A stretch of 64,000 nt of DNA, taken from NCBI RefSeq assembly GCF_000004075.3, contig NC_026660.2, positions 23,563,498-23,627,497 on the forward strand, given 5' to 3'. This document shows, piece after piece, positions 1 to 12,800 of this stretch. Under the pieces are notes generated by a model. The model had not been told where the DNA came from and made no database searches. It worked only from the letters and a program-made list of their open reading frames with translations. This DNA is from Cucumis sativus. Taxonomy: Eukaryota > Streptophyta > Magnoliopsida > Cucurbitales > Cucurbitaceae. Both the position numbers and the translations under genes were made by a program. Position 1 is the first letter of the stretch. Each line of letters begins with the position of its first letter.

Positions 1-1373
1 ATTGTCTTAAGCTGGTTTAGGCAACAATTTAAACAATTTGGGCAATAGCGAGGTTTGTGTCTAGTTAACTTTTAATTTTTCAATTTAAATTTCTGGTCCA
101 GGATTTATAGAGATTTATTCAAATTAGAGAGAATTATGAAAATAATTCCAAACTATATGAATTGAAATGTTTATTATATGGACTAACAAACTTTTTAGCT
201 CAAGTTAATGGAAAAGTGTTGGAACATTTTACTGTACCATAATATGGTAAATCTCTATAAATCTTATATATATATACCCACACACATGCATACATTGTAA
301 AGTGATTTGAGCTTCAAAGTTTCTATTTCTGTGACTGGTGACAGTAATTTTTTATTTGTGGAAGGGAAGAGGGTCATACTGTTGGCTGCCAAAATTAGTA
401 TCACTGCTGTCATGTACTCATTTTCTATATTTGTATGATATGAATTGCATGTGATTTCTTTTTTCTATTAATAAACCTAGAATAGTGTGTGTTATTACGC
501 ACCTAGATAATGTTTTTATCAATTAATACTGTCCTTTGCAATAATAATAATAAATAATGACACTGTACACTTATTTCTACCATTTACCTATGGGTGTTTG
601 GTTTATTAGTTAATAGTACGTAATTAGTTTGCGCTTATGGATTATAACATTGTGTATTACATACTATTTTAGTTCATATAACATATATAAAATAAGATAA
701 CAAAAGGATTCTCAATATTATATATTATTAGTGCAATTAATTGCGAGCTATAATCATTTTAATCGTTTGAAGTATGTATGCAACCTGGGGTGGATAATCA
801 TTTTTATGAGACGAATTTTTTATAAAACTATAATATATGAATATACATATATATATATATATATAAATGATTCTAAGCTCCAACATGTTCTAATTTAGAT
901 TAAATTATACGCATAGGTGGTTAAATTTTTAGGTTGCATTTATTTAGTCTTTTAAACTTCTAAGAGTGGACTTAGTAATAGAGATAATTTACTTTTTAAT
1001 TTTATATAACCTAACGTATTTGAAGTTTATTTGTAAAAATTAATTTAGATATAAGAAATTTTAGTTTTCTTTCTTTATTAATTTTTGTGAATATTAAGTC
1101 TGAATATTTGAAAAATATCACAAGACAAATAGACAAAAATTAAACCTCAAACGTTAGAAACTTAAACTTCTTAAATTTTTTCTTAAAATATTTACCACTC
1201 ATTAGAGTTAATAAAGACGTTTATCTGAACAAATTAAACGCTCACTGAAAGATTAGAAAATGAAGAGCTGAAAATCCAATATACATCTAAATTTCATGTC
1301 AATTTTGTGATGAGAAAATATCATGGAATGAAGTCTCCATCTCATAAAGAATACAAGAGAACTAGAGAGTAAT

Positions 1374-1427
<54 letters not shown>

Positions 1428-1878
1428 TATACCCTTCTTGTCTTGTGATTGAAAAAAAAAGTTGGAAGAACATACATATATAAATTTAAAACTTAGAGTT
1501 GCAATAACTTAATGCAACTCCAACATCAACCTCACAAATATAGAAGAAAAAAAATCGTATGTTTTCAAATAAAAGAGAGAGAGATAAAGAGATGATTTTG
1601 CCACACAAGTGGAATCCAAGCTGAGAAAAGACACGTTCATTTGTCACTTACCATACAAATCAAGATCATATGTTTTCTCTATGACGTGCATACTAACTTT
1701 TCCACCCATTCTCTTTGCCCTCTTTTACGCTTAATTCTTCATTCTTGTTCTTTCTTCTCTCTTCTCTCTTCACCATCATCAACAACACACAACGGAAGAA
1801 CCCTAGTTTCTTCATTATTCATATCAAACTTTCAGTCTTTACCAAACCCCATCACAGATATAATATATCCCCCACCCC
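1..1878. other. AT-rich intergenic region upstream of the BIC gene
   Basis: I see no coding exon here. The stretch is AT-rich with short (AT)n runs near 841-866 and a long one at 1379-1422. The last ~150 bases (about 1735-1878) are pyrimidine-rich, with CT and CA stretches typical of a plant 5' leader, and probably belong to the BIC transcript. A small open frame at 1641-1964 overlaps the BIC start in another frame and has no recognisable protein character. Confidence 0.6.
1379..1422. repeat. (TA)22 microsatellite
   Basis: This is an uninterrupted run of about 22 TA dinucleotides upstream of the BIC gene. It is likely to be length-polymorphic. Confidence 0.95.
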
Positions 1879-2271
1879 ATGACTCTCCCTTCTCCCAACC
1901 CCAACTCCTCATTATTCCTTCCCCATCATCCTCATCTCCAAGAATCAGATCAAACTCTTTCTGAACATGATCCACAGAAGCCTCTTGAGGAGGAGGATGA
2001 GAGTAGTCGGGAGCGGTTGAAGCGCCACCGTATGGCCGTGGCGGGGCACGTTTGGATTCCGGACAAGTGGGGAAAAGAGGAGTTTTTGAAGGATTGGATC
2101 GACGGCTCCGCATTCGAAGCCTCTTTGTTTCATTCTGGGATTGTGTCGGCTCGCTGTGCTTTGGCTCGTGATGCTAAGAGATTGTCCCCGAATAATAACA
2201 CTGCCACCGCCGCTGCCACTGCCACTGCGGCTGCAGGAGCTTTGAGAATACTAAACAGTAGTACTTGTTAA
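1879..2271 (+). CDS. BIC-type blue-light inhibitor of cryptochromes
   Basis: This single-exon gene encodes 130 residues. The central block (about residues 43-95) carries the conserved core of plant BIC1/BIC2 proteins: RERLKRHR, then [14 protein letters not shown], then [18 protein letters not shown] proteins bind photoexcited cryptochrome CRY2 in the nucleus and block its homodimerisation, damping blue-light responses. The N-terminal ~40 residues are Pro/Ser-rich and acidic, and the C-terminus is a low-complexity Thr/Ala tract; both are variable in the family. The start chosen is the first ATG in frame with the core, after a pyrimidine-rich leader. BIC genes are light-induced in Arabidopsis, but no specific light element is proven here. 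Whether it is the BIC1 or BIC2 orthologue cannot be decided by eye. Confidence 0.82.
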   Translation: MTLPSPNPNSSLFLPHHPHLQESDQTLSEHDPQKPLEEEDESSRERLKRHRMAVAGHVWIPDKWGKEEFLKDWIDGSAFEASLFHSGIVSARCALARDAKRLSPNNNTATAAATATAAAGALRILNSSTC

Positions 2272-3089
2272 ACGTATTATGAATATTATTAAGTTGGTAT
2301 GATGTTGTGTTTTGATTTTGTTAATAATGTGGTTATTAATTGGGTTATGTATATTGAAATAATATCGTTCTATCTCTCTCACTCACTCCATCGAATAATC
2401 CACTTGTGAGAGCTGATACGATCTCTCTCTTGAAGAGATCTATATGATCATATTATTGAAAAGTTTGAATGATTATTATTATTAAATTAAATATCTATCT
2501 ATTTGTTGGAATGATTATTGTTATTATTATTATCATTACTATTATTTTATCAAAGGTTGTTTAATTGTTGATTATTATTATTAATTTCTCTTCTGTTATT
2601 TGTTCTTTGAGAAACTTCTCATCATTTTTCTTCCTCATTACCAGCTAATTTAATTCAAATTCAACCCAATCAATTTTCTTTTCCTTAATTAGTTAAATAT
2701 GTGCTCTATACTTATCTTAATTCATGTTCCATTCAATGAAACTATTATGAATTTAACTCCTATAATATATATCATTGTGTTGTTCTTTTCTAAGAAAAAT
2801 TATTTGGAGCATCTTAAGGTTGGTTGAATGGTTGCATCTATAAATTTGTGTCCAAACTTATTTAGTTATTTAATTACAAGTTCTCACATGATAAATTATT
2901 ATTTTTTATATTTTTCTTTTATAATATTGTTGAGATCCATACAAATTATTTCTTTTTTGGAAAGGTTGATACTCTATGAGAGAAACATGTGGAACAAAAC
3001 AATTCTTACCTTAGGATAAATATGGTTTCCTATAGTATTTCTTTTTGTATTTTTAAATAATTATATCTAATCTTACTTTTCGTGGAAGG

Positions 3090-3205
3090 AATGATTTAGT
3101 CCTTAACTATAGTTAATAATTGTTTTAATCTAATATATTTTCAAATTTTCAATAATTTAGTATTGTAAACAATTTAGTTAGTCTCTAACCTTTAACAAAT
3201 TAATT
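3090..3205. repeat. Dispersed 'aatttagtc...ctaa' repeat fragment
   Basis: Short degenerate units of the form 'atttagtccttaact', 'aatttagtattg', 'aatttagttagtctctaacc' follow each other. A similar block lies at 25519-25632. Such internally repeated segments are widespread non-coding repeats in plant genomes; the exact family is not known to me. Confidence 0.4.
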
Positions 3206-3549
3206 ATAAACTTTCAATCATGAAGATTTTCATAAAAATGAAGTATAACTTTTGTTACATAAACTACTTATTATTGTGTGTTTGAAAAAACTTTGATGTT
3301 TGATCACTTTCATTGGCTACATGTGTACCCCTTTTTTTAAAAAAAGAATCCTTTAACTTTTTTTTCTTTTTTCAAAATGTAGCTAATTAAGTTAAGTTGT
3401 TCAAATTGTAAACTCGTTTTTGGACTAAATTATTTGCATCTATCTATAGTTTAGAAATTAAATTACGTATGTAAAGAAGTTTGTTTGTTTTTAACCTATT
3501 TATAAGCAAGGATATTGAATATTCTTTTGATAAATACGGGAAAGAAACA

Positions 3550-3631
3550 CACTACGGTGCATAGTTGTATGATCTTTCATTTTAAAGGTTGAAAGTTTGA
3601 TCCCTCGTTCTCATCATTATTGTACTAAAAA
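3550..3631 (+). repeat. Degenerate tRNA-derived SINE-like fragment
   Basis: The segment ends in 'gaaagtttgatccctcgttctcat' followed by 'tgtactaaaaaa'. 'AAGTTTGATCC' resembles the internal B box of a tRNA promoter, and an A-rich end follows. The 3' half closely matches 33350-33390, so the two are probably copies of one old element. Confidence 0.4.
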
Positions 3632-5183
3632 ATACGCACATTAATAAATAATAACCATATTGTATAAATATTTTGATATTGTATTAAAACTTGTGTTAAA
3701 TGTTTATAATATAATACTTTTGCTAATATAAGCATATATAACTCAATAGATATAAAACACATTTCACACGCTTCTAAACGAGTTATTAGCTCAACAATCT
3801 ATGGTCCACAATTATGGAATCAAAAATACTATTCATATCAACTCTTATTTCATATCACATGTAAAATCACATCATATCGTGTTGTTGATCGATATTTAAA
3901 CTAAATAGAAATTTTAAATTAAAAATATTAATGAGATGTCTCCCATAGGTATCAGAGTTATTTCAAATAGCAGAAGAGAAATTTCTTTTCATGTTTCACT
4001 TATATGTATACATATATACATATATATCATGATATATTCACTATATGAAGAGAAGAGGAGAAAAGGAAATGTCTCAAATTTATAGAAAAATAAATTGGTT
4101 GAGAGTTAGAGAGAGAGAGAAGGTTAATTAAATTCACTGTTTAATATTTGGATGTGTTTATATTTGCATGTGGTAGCTTCGAAAAATATAGTATAGGGCC
4201 AATCTTGTCTTTTCCTTCTATTATTTTGTCTCTCACAACCCCAAATTAATTAATTTTCCTTTTCAACTAATGGTTTAAATTTATTTAAAAAAAAAAAAAA
4301 ACTAACAGCACAAAAAATGAACTATATTGCTCATAAATGTAAAAACTCTAATGATAATGTGTTAGAATAAGCTAAGGTGTTCTAAAATATCTTGTGCTCA
4401 AAAATATATATATGCAAATATAATATTATCTATATCTAACAAGTGCAAATATATACTTAACAAATTATTAGACAAGTACTTGAAAGTTTTGTTTAGGAAA
4501 AATAAATTTTTTTTCTTCTCACTACTCTTAGTGAAAAAATCAAATAAAACGAAGATAAACTGTAACACCTTGTACTCAAGATTTGGAATTTGGATCCTTG
4601 ACATTCACATGCATCTCCTGTAGCCTGACAACATCATTTTTACTGTCTTAAAAACTTATTAGAGTTAACGTTCTTCCTACAAACCAACACGAGTCATTTT
4701 AGCATGTTTTGTTTTCACTCACATGCATCATAGGAAAATTCTCACAATGTCACCCAACATAGAATTGCTTCAAGGTAAGCACACTTAAATTTAGAGTTTC
4801 TATGATTGAGTCATCGAAATGGAAGGTGCACCTTGTTGATATAGGTATTAATTTTTTAATTCTTTTAATTTTTTCTTAATGTGAATTTCATGTTCTCATG
4901 ATCCATGTCATTCAAATGTGATATCGGTTCATTCATGCCTCTAGAGCGTTTAAAAAAGAAACCTTGTTTGATAATCATTTAATTTAGGTCAGGTTTAGTA
5001 ACAATTTGTGAATTTTTTTTTAAAACTAACCCTTATTTCCTAACATTTCCTTTCAATGGTTTTCATATTTTTTAAATAGAAAAAAAAAAAAGAATTTTTA
5101 GCTAAATTTCAAAAAGTAAAATCAAGTTCTTAGACAGAACTTTTTCTAGTTTTAAAGAAAATTGGGTTGATTTTAGTTTGTAA

Positions 5184-7474
5184 ATGGTTACTAAGAGGAC
5201 CTTGAAGGTCTTTATAGAGTTGTTATGCGTTGAAACTCTGTTTATGTCACCTTCATTATCGCTGGCTCTTTTGTTGGCGAGTGGGTGAGGATCATTACTC
5301 ATCTATATTATGTATTAGATATGTTTCTCTTATTCATTTGTTTAGTTTCAAACTTTAGAAGAATAGTGCAACTTCACTGGGTAGTTTTGATGGATCTGTT
5401 GTGTTAATTGATTCTCTTGGCATTAGTGGTGCTGGCATGTAGGTGTAGGAACCATTCTTTTGTATAAAAGTTGGAATATGTATAGAACTAGGTTGATTTT
5501 GTTTCATTGTCATGTTTATTAATATGATTCCTCTTTTAGGGAGAAAGGAAAAAAACTAAGGGCTGAAATTTGACACTTTAATCATTTGTTGCTTCTGGCT
5601 ATAATTCTATATTAGATATTGCTCATTTGATGGTTAGTTAGCAATATGTTCTTGAAATTTATCCTAGAATCTTATATTGAAACCATCCGATAAGCTATGT
5701 AAAAGTTTTATGGGAAGGAGTTGAAGTAATCCATTCAAAAGTTTTGAATTTCATCCTCTCGTTTCAATTCATTATTTTGTACCCTTTGTCAGGATGTGTA
5801 TTCACTTATTTGCTTTAAAATGACCATTAATTATTGGTTTCTATAATCCATTTACTTAGATAATATGGGTTATATAGAAGCTTCTAATATAGTTCCAAAA
5901 AAACAGTGAGTCTTCCAATCTCTATCAACATGTGTACTTACAAGACAAAAACGATATAAATATTGTATGATACAATCGGCAAAATGAGTGACTCTATCTA
6001 ACTCTTACAATATCGTCTTTGAGTCATACTATATAGTATTGTCTATTGTCTAATGCATATCTACATTGGATGACTTGACTTTTCTTTTTAACGGCTTACA
6101 GTTACATTCGTGGTTGATAATATCCATTTCATGTTGCTATCGCTAATGAGATACTTAAAAGGTATATTCTCGGTGTTCTGGTTCAACCACTCATTTATCT
6201 GTATAAACTAAGTGAGGGTAGTGTCTTTTCTTGTTAGTCAATGAGTATTTTGGTACTACCTTCAACTTTTAATTAATTTTAGGTTCAATTTCCTTTTTGG
6301 GCCATGGGCCCTCCATTTCAGTCCATATACCTTCAATTGCCCATTTTAATCTTGGCAGATTCAGTAAGGCTTAAAATTAGTCTTTGCAGCCTACATAGTT
6401 TCTTGTTCATCTTGTTCCAATTGTTTCGTCTCTATCGGCATCCCCTTCACGAATTATGAAAATTAATTTACACACTGTCTTTTCCTACATGAAAATTAAT
6501 ATATATATGTATATATATTTTTAATTATTTAATTATTTATCCAATTTTGACAATAATTAACTTTGCAAGACTAAATTTAAGCTTTGTTAAAAGGATGGGG
6601 AATGGATTGAACCAATTTTGATAATAACTAATTTTGAAAGACTAAATTTTAGATTTATTATTGAAAGTATGGGGCTGAAATTAGACAAATGAAATGATCA
6701 TGGAGATAGACCAAAATGGCATTTTAACCTTAATTCTATAAGAGAATCTTATTCTACATATGTGTGTAGCTTCTTAATCGTGTTTGTCTTGTACCCTTGT
6801 ACTCAATAGTTGGTACTGCAAATTTTGAGCTTCCTTCTTAGTCAATTTGTTTTCCCTGATGCAGGGTGTTGATTATGGCGTTCACAAGCTCTGTGAACAC
6901 AACAGTGTTGGGGTATGCGATACTGCTGACACGCTATTCTTTGTTTTGGTTTGCTTCATTTAGAATAAGTTGTATAGGCTCATTGTTTTTCTAATTAGGC
7001 TTTGATTTATCTCTTTGCAATATAAATTGAAGTTAACTTATAACTTCTAGCTTAGTATCTCTGGAAACTTTGGACACTGGATCTGCATATATTGAGATTT
7101 ATCAAGTAGAAATTGAGGCTTCTGCATGTGAAGCTCTGCATGCAACTATAGAACTAAGTTTGCATCAGTGTTATTAGTTAACCATTATGTGATTAGGCTT
7201 TTGTTTCTGGTTCAAAAAATATGTGTGTGTGATTAGAGTTCAGTTTTGTTCTCTCCTTTACTCTTCCCGACCCTATTCAATGCTTTCCGGGTTCTGTTGG
7301 CATGCATATCTTGAAATTAACAAGGTTGCAACTGCAACTTTAATAAGGTTTTAGTGCGCAACCATTTACCATCAGAGTTTCTGGATACTTGTTTTGAATT
7401 TTGATTGTGTGCTACCCCTTCTGCAGAAACGATACAAGGATATTTCGGTTTTGAGGCAAAAACAATCAGAATAA
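5184..7474 (+). pseudogene. QCR9 (complex III subunit 9) pseudogene with introns retained
   Basis: Three blocks in order match the exons of the intact QCR9 gene at 22387-24334. Block 1 (about 5199-5284) reads DLEGLYRVVMR, a stop, then NSVYVTFIIAGSFVGEW. Block 2 (6865-6912, 48 bases as in the intact gene) reads GVDYGVHKLCEHNSVG. Block 3 (7427-7474) reads KRYKDISVLRQKQSE then a stop. Donor and acceptor signals are still present (GTGAGG, GCAG, GTATGC, CTGCAG). The in-frame stop in block 1, the lack of a matching start codon and changes such as Trp to Cys in block 2 indicate it is dead. Because intron edges also match, it arose by DNA duplication, not retrotransposition. It lies about 15 kb from the intact copy, in the opposite orientation. 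Confidence 0.85.
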
Positions 7475-8589
7475 ATGATATTCTTCCAATGATTTTTGTC
7501 CCACCTTCTGTTATAAGCGCTTGGTGGGTAACCTCTAATGGCTGCTTAATTGAACAAGATCTTGTTCTAGACATGGAGGTTGTTTGCTCATTAATTTTGT
7601 GAGAAATAGTCGAAAATGAAATCAGGGATGAAAATGATTTCTTATGATATGGCTTATACTTATCGCTAGGAGCAAAACCTTTTCTACTGATATATTTTCT
7701 TAAGAGGGGGGTAGCACTGGCAAACACTTACCACAGTTTTTGTCTTGTCATGTATTCATCATTTTAGTAAAATCATGAATCTTCAAGTTGTTGTCTTTGT
7801 GTTCTTTCAACCCCTAATAAATACCCACCTTAAATTCTGCCCCAAATTCATCCAAAGAATACATTCTAAACCTTAGGCCCAAAGTTTGGGATCCAGAATT
7901 CGATATGATGACGGCTTGTCTTAAATTCTTTAACAGACGGCTTGTGTTAAATTATCTTAACAGTAAAAAAAGTGTTTTTCAAAATAACGATTTTCACATG
8001 TTTTGAACTCTTACGATTAAACTATCAAAAGAAGGTAAGTGCATGCTGTTATATATCTATAGGACATAGGATATCTCTCATTTGAATGAGATCTTGATTT
8101 CATTTTTGTACCTTTCTAAACTTGTGTGTTCCACTAACGTGTTTCTTGTTTATTAGTTTTGTATCTCCACCTTCATTCCATTTTCCACAAAGACTTTCAA
8201 TAATTTTGATGTAATAGAATCCTTAGACAACAATACTTGATTACTCCAAAAATTTATAATCAAAATTCACATGTCTCACAAATCTTGCCGGAATTTTGAT
8301 CCCAGTTCAATCATCTCATAAACCCATTAATCAGAACATTATAAACCACGACACTAGACCTACACTATCAACCAATTTGTCATGAAATCAAAAGCAATAC
8401 ATCCTAAAAACGTATAATTAACTTCTGCAAAATGAAAAAAGAAAAAAGAAAAAATTGAACCAACTTATAATTTTGAACTACTTTTGTTTGGTATGATGTT
8501 TATAATTTTGATCCATTAGTGTTCATTTATATTTTATGTTAAAAGAGTAATATTTCCTCTCAATAAACTAAAGTTGGATGTAACAAATA

Positions 8590-8860
8590 TTTTGAGAGTA
8601 AATAGAATTGGAGAGGAGGGTGGTGACGGAGATAAGCGTCAGTGAGGGTCCAGGTGGAGGAAAGAAAGGGTGACAGGTGGCAAATAAAAAGGCAATGGTT
8701 AAAGATAGTGAGGATTGAACGGTAAGACTTGGCGATTACCGAGTCACCCAAACAAAAAGTCGTCGAGGCGGTGCCGTCCAACCACTGAGAGACAAGTGTC
8801 AGACTCCACCATGCCACGTCCGCAAAAGCAGGCCCCACAATGGGAACAATATCTCACTTC
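8590..8860. other. GC-richer non-coding island with ACGT motifs
   Basis: This block stands out from its AT-rich surroundings. It contains 'ccacgtcc' (ACGTGG core on the minus strand, near 8814), 'tgacaggtggca' and 'gagtcaccc'. An open frame crosses it on the minus strand, but its translation resembles no family I know. It could be a promoter, a non-coding RNA exon or the remnant of a gene. Confidence 0.35.
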
Positions 8861-9791
8861 ATGACAGAAAAGAGAAAACAGAATGTTTGAGATTTTTTAT
8901 TTTACTCCAAACCAACAATCAACTTTTTTTCCTTTTCCTTTTCCTTTTCAATATCATTCTTTTCTTCCTCAACCCTTTAGTTTTATTTTCTTTATTTGGT
9001 TTTTAAGTTTCTTTTTTAACTTTTGTTTTTAGTTTATAATTAGACTTTTTCTCTCCCCACAATTTCCGTATTCATCCAACAATTTCTATCTTTTAATTTT
9101 TTTAATATTTACCGATGAATCCAATTTTTCTGGCTATCTTTACTTTTTTTTTTTTTATTATTTATTTACCAAATACCTTTATCTTACTTCTTAATCTATT
9201 TGTTACAATTATCGAGGCCATCCAAACACAAACTTAACTAACCTCCACATATTAATCTCATATTCAGTAACTCAAATGTCCCCTTAATTCTTAATGTTTG
9301 CTTTGGACTATTTAAATTGGATGTGAAAGTTTTAAATTAATTTGAGTTAGTGATTAAAAATTAATGATGATTAATTTAATTTTTTTAATTAACTAATATA
9401 AATTTGACACAAACGACTAAAGTAGATATTAATCAAAATTCAACGAGTAATCAATATAACATCTTAAAACCTAAAATCAAATGAAAACTATACTCGAAAT
9501 ATAAAAGTAAGAATGCAAAAGGTTTCAAAACTCATATACCGAACCAAAAATAAACTAATATAAATCATACTTTAGACCTAAGGGACCACCAAATTGAGAT
9601 CTATTGAGGAAGAAAATGAGAAAGGAATAATAATGGGATAGAATGGAAAATGGCAATTGCTCCATTGTCATGCAATGATGGCAAAATACTAAGGGTAGGT
9701 GAATAGTCTTATTCATATCAACTTTCCTTTTCGAGAAGTTTATAGATGCTTCTCACTTTGTCTCTTAAGTTCATAAAAAAAAAAAAGAATG

Positions 9792-9793
<2 letters not shown>

Positions 9794-9844
<51 letters not shown>
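9794..9844. repeat. (AT)n microsatellite
   Basis: An uninterrupted run of about 25 AT dinucleotides in the gene-free region. Confidence 0.95.
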
Positions 9845-9846
<2 letters not shown>

Positions 9847-12800
9847 CCAAATCTTTACTCTTATTTCTACCATTAAGTCAATAATGTGAATGAAAAATAA
9901 ATAAATAAAAAGACCGTATAAAGTTCATAGTAATTTCTTAGAAAGAAAAGAAGAATGATATAAGAAAAGGCTTGAGTTTTTGTTGTTAGAAAAATAGGAA
10001 GTGTTGAAGGCGTAGGCAAAAAGGCATCTCTCCCACAAGCACTAACTCATATGTATGTAAGTATGAAAGGATGAAAAATAAAATAAGTAAAGTCGGTTTG
10101 CATAGAGGGAGTGGACGGAGCATGCCGCCATATTACTTCATTAAGGGACGGCATGATATTTTTTGTTGCATATCTAAACATACAACATATATTTCACCCC
10201 ATTAATATATACATAACTTTTTAAATATATATATTTTTATAGAAAAAGAAGTTAGATCCTCGATTTCGTTTATGGTTGTCATACATATATGTCTCAAAGA
10301 TATTTTAAACGATCAATTTTAAATCTGGTTTAAAGCTATCCAACTAAAAATGTATATTATATTAATAAATACTCAAATATATATTTTTAAAAAGAAAAGG
10401 TGTTTGGCAAGAATATTTTATAAAGATTTCCTATTTAAAGAGAGGAAGATATTTTTAGTTTGGGCAGTGATATTTTAATATATAATTTAGATGTACATAT
10501 GTATACATGCTATAAATAGAAGGTGTGATGATGTGAATTTCCTCATATATAATTCTCCTAATAATGTAATTCTAAAGTGTAGGACCTAGGAACACACACC
10601 TCTTCAATTTAATTTAATTAAAAATATGAGATTCTTATCATTTTCTTACTGTGTCTTATTATTAAATATAAATTCGATATTTCTAAGAGATTTAAAAATT
10701 ATTATTGAAAAAGATTGTGGGGGTGAAAGCTAAAGGTATATATATATATATACTTATATATATATTATTTAGAAATACTTTAAAGAGAAGTACTTAGGGT
10801 AATAATAATCTCAAAATACAACTGCAAAATTTATCACCATTTTGACTTTAATGGTTTTTGAAGAAAAGAAAAACTTATTGTTCTTAATTAATTACCTTCT
10901 TTACTTCCAAAATTTCTAATGAATTAAGTCATTTTCAAGCAAAAATGTGTAAACCATTGGAATATATATAAGTTTATATACAATTGATGTTATTTTTTTA
11001 TAGGTTGATTAATTTGATATTAGGTTTAAGATTACGTTTCCTTAATTTGGTGGATTAAATAGATAATAGTTAAGAATCTGAAATTGAAAGCAAACTATAA
11101 TCAATTTTTATATGGATAAGGTTTCTTTAATTTGATCAAACCAACCCTTTATGACCCACATCCACTTTAGTGTTCATATTTATTCATGTTAAATCATCCC
11201 CATACTAAATATATGTTTTAAAAAATACCAAATTGTAAAAAAAAAAACTAAACAAAATTGATTATATGATATTTCAAATTAAAAGAACAACAATTATTTA
11301 GCAATTATACTAAACATCAACACAACGTGTGAAAACCAACGAGACACCAATCACACTTTTACGTTTATAGAATATTAACGAAAAATTCATTGAAAACATG
11401 AAGGATATTTCGGCACAATGGAGGGATGGAAAACATAACCTATAACATGAAAATTTAATTAGTTCACAGGGAAAAATATATTTTTTGACTTGGCCTACAA
11501 ATTTTTTATAGAAATTTTGACCTTTTCTCTCTTAGATATATTATTGGTCTAATTTATCACATACCTTAATTTTGATGGACTACTTACTACTTATTTTTCC
11601 TTTAACATTTGTCAATGGTAGAAATGTATTTTAAATGTGTATATATATGAAAACATAAATGAACTAAAATTGACTAAATTGAATAAAAATCATTAGAGAG
11701 ACTATATAATTAATATATTCATTAATTTGGCCCAATTTAAAAGGAAAATAGTTGGCTAAGCTACTTGACCATGAAATTATAATAATAATCAAAATGGAGA
11801 ATCTATTTTAACTTCAAATAACTAATAAGTTCTATATATAATGTTTGAATTCATCCCTCCCTTAAAATCTAAAATAATTATTACAATATTAATTAAATAA
11901 ATAAATAACTCCATACCCAACAAATTTCCTATCAATTTAAGTTGTCTTTGGTATATGAAATAAGTATACATGTCCAAAATTATAATATTGTCAATTTAAC
12001 TCATTCACAAACAAGGTTTACAAACAATTTTATAAATTTAGATTAACTTTATGTCGTAAAACAAAAGACATACACAAAAATTTACTTGTTTATTAATAGT
12101 ATGTTAGCTATGTACACAAAATAATAGTCTCCAAAATTAAAAAGATATATCTTTAAACTTTAGTGTAAACAACGTAAAAATGATAAATATGTAACTAACT
12201 TAAGTTTACATGAAGCTTCACATTAAACAAAACGTCAAATAAAAAATTCAAAACCTTTCTACATTTTATATAGATAAATTAAATACTTGATGGTACTATC
12301 GTAACAACTCGTCCAAATTTATATGTCGAGTTAATAATGAAACTGTGAAATTAAGATGTAAAAGGGGAAGAGGGACAAAATGTTGTAGCCTCCACTAGTA
12401 AAAGCAATGTAGAAACGTTGGAGATTTAAAAAGAAAGAAAAGAAAGGATTGTGTTTAAAAGCATGCGTGTTGAAAAAACTCCATATCACTTCATAAAACT
12501 TCTAACTTCCCATTCTCTCAATGGTTCATTCCCCCTTTTTTTCTCTCTCAATTTAAACATAACAAACTCTATACTCTCAAAAAGTGGCTTCTCCATCATT
12601 TTATTTACTTATTCAAATGTAAAACCAAACTTTTTTCTTTTTTTGTTATTACCTTATAATATTTATTAATAATAATGCCCATTTTTTTTTGTCTCCATTA
12701 ACCATTTCTATTACCTATATATTATTCTTTCTAATTACCCTTTATTTATATTATACCCCAAAGTGAAATTAGTTCATTACAATTTTTCACGAGAAGGTTA

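Larger units (their letters stand above)
2272..5183. other. Intergenic, AT-rich, no gene seen
   Basis: About 2.9 kb of AT-rich DNA between the BIC gene and the QCR9 pseudogene. It contains ATT/ATTATT-rich low-complexity sequence after the BIC stop, an 'aatttagtc'-type dispersed repeat (3090-3205) and a tRNA-like SINE fragment (3550-3631). No open frame resembles a known protein. Confidence 0.6.

Noticed and set aside
1641-1964. 107-residue plus-strand frame overlapping the BIC start
   Set aside because: It is Ser/Pro/Leu-rich translation of a pyrimidine-rich leader; the overlapping BIC frame has the conserved domain.
5102-5302. 66-residue minus-strand frame
   Set aside because: It is antisense to the QCR9 pseudogene and resembles the antisense frame of the intact QCR9.
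8560-8838. 92-residue minus-strand frame in the GC-richer island
   Set aside because: It has no recognisable domain and no clear coding character; kept only as an unexplained island.
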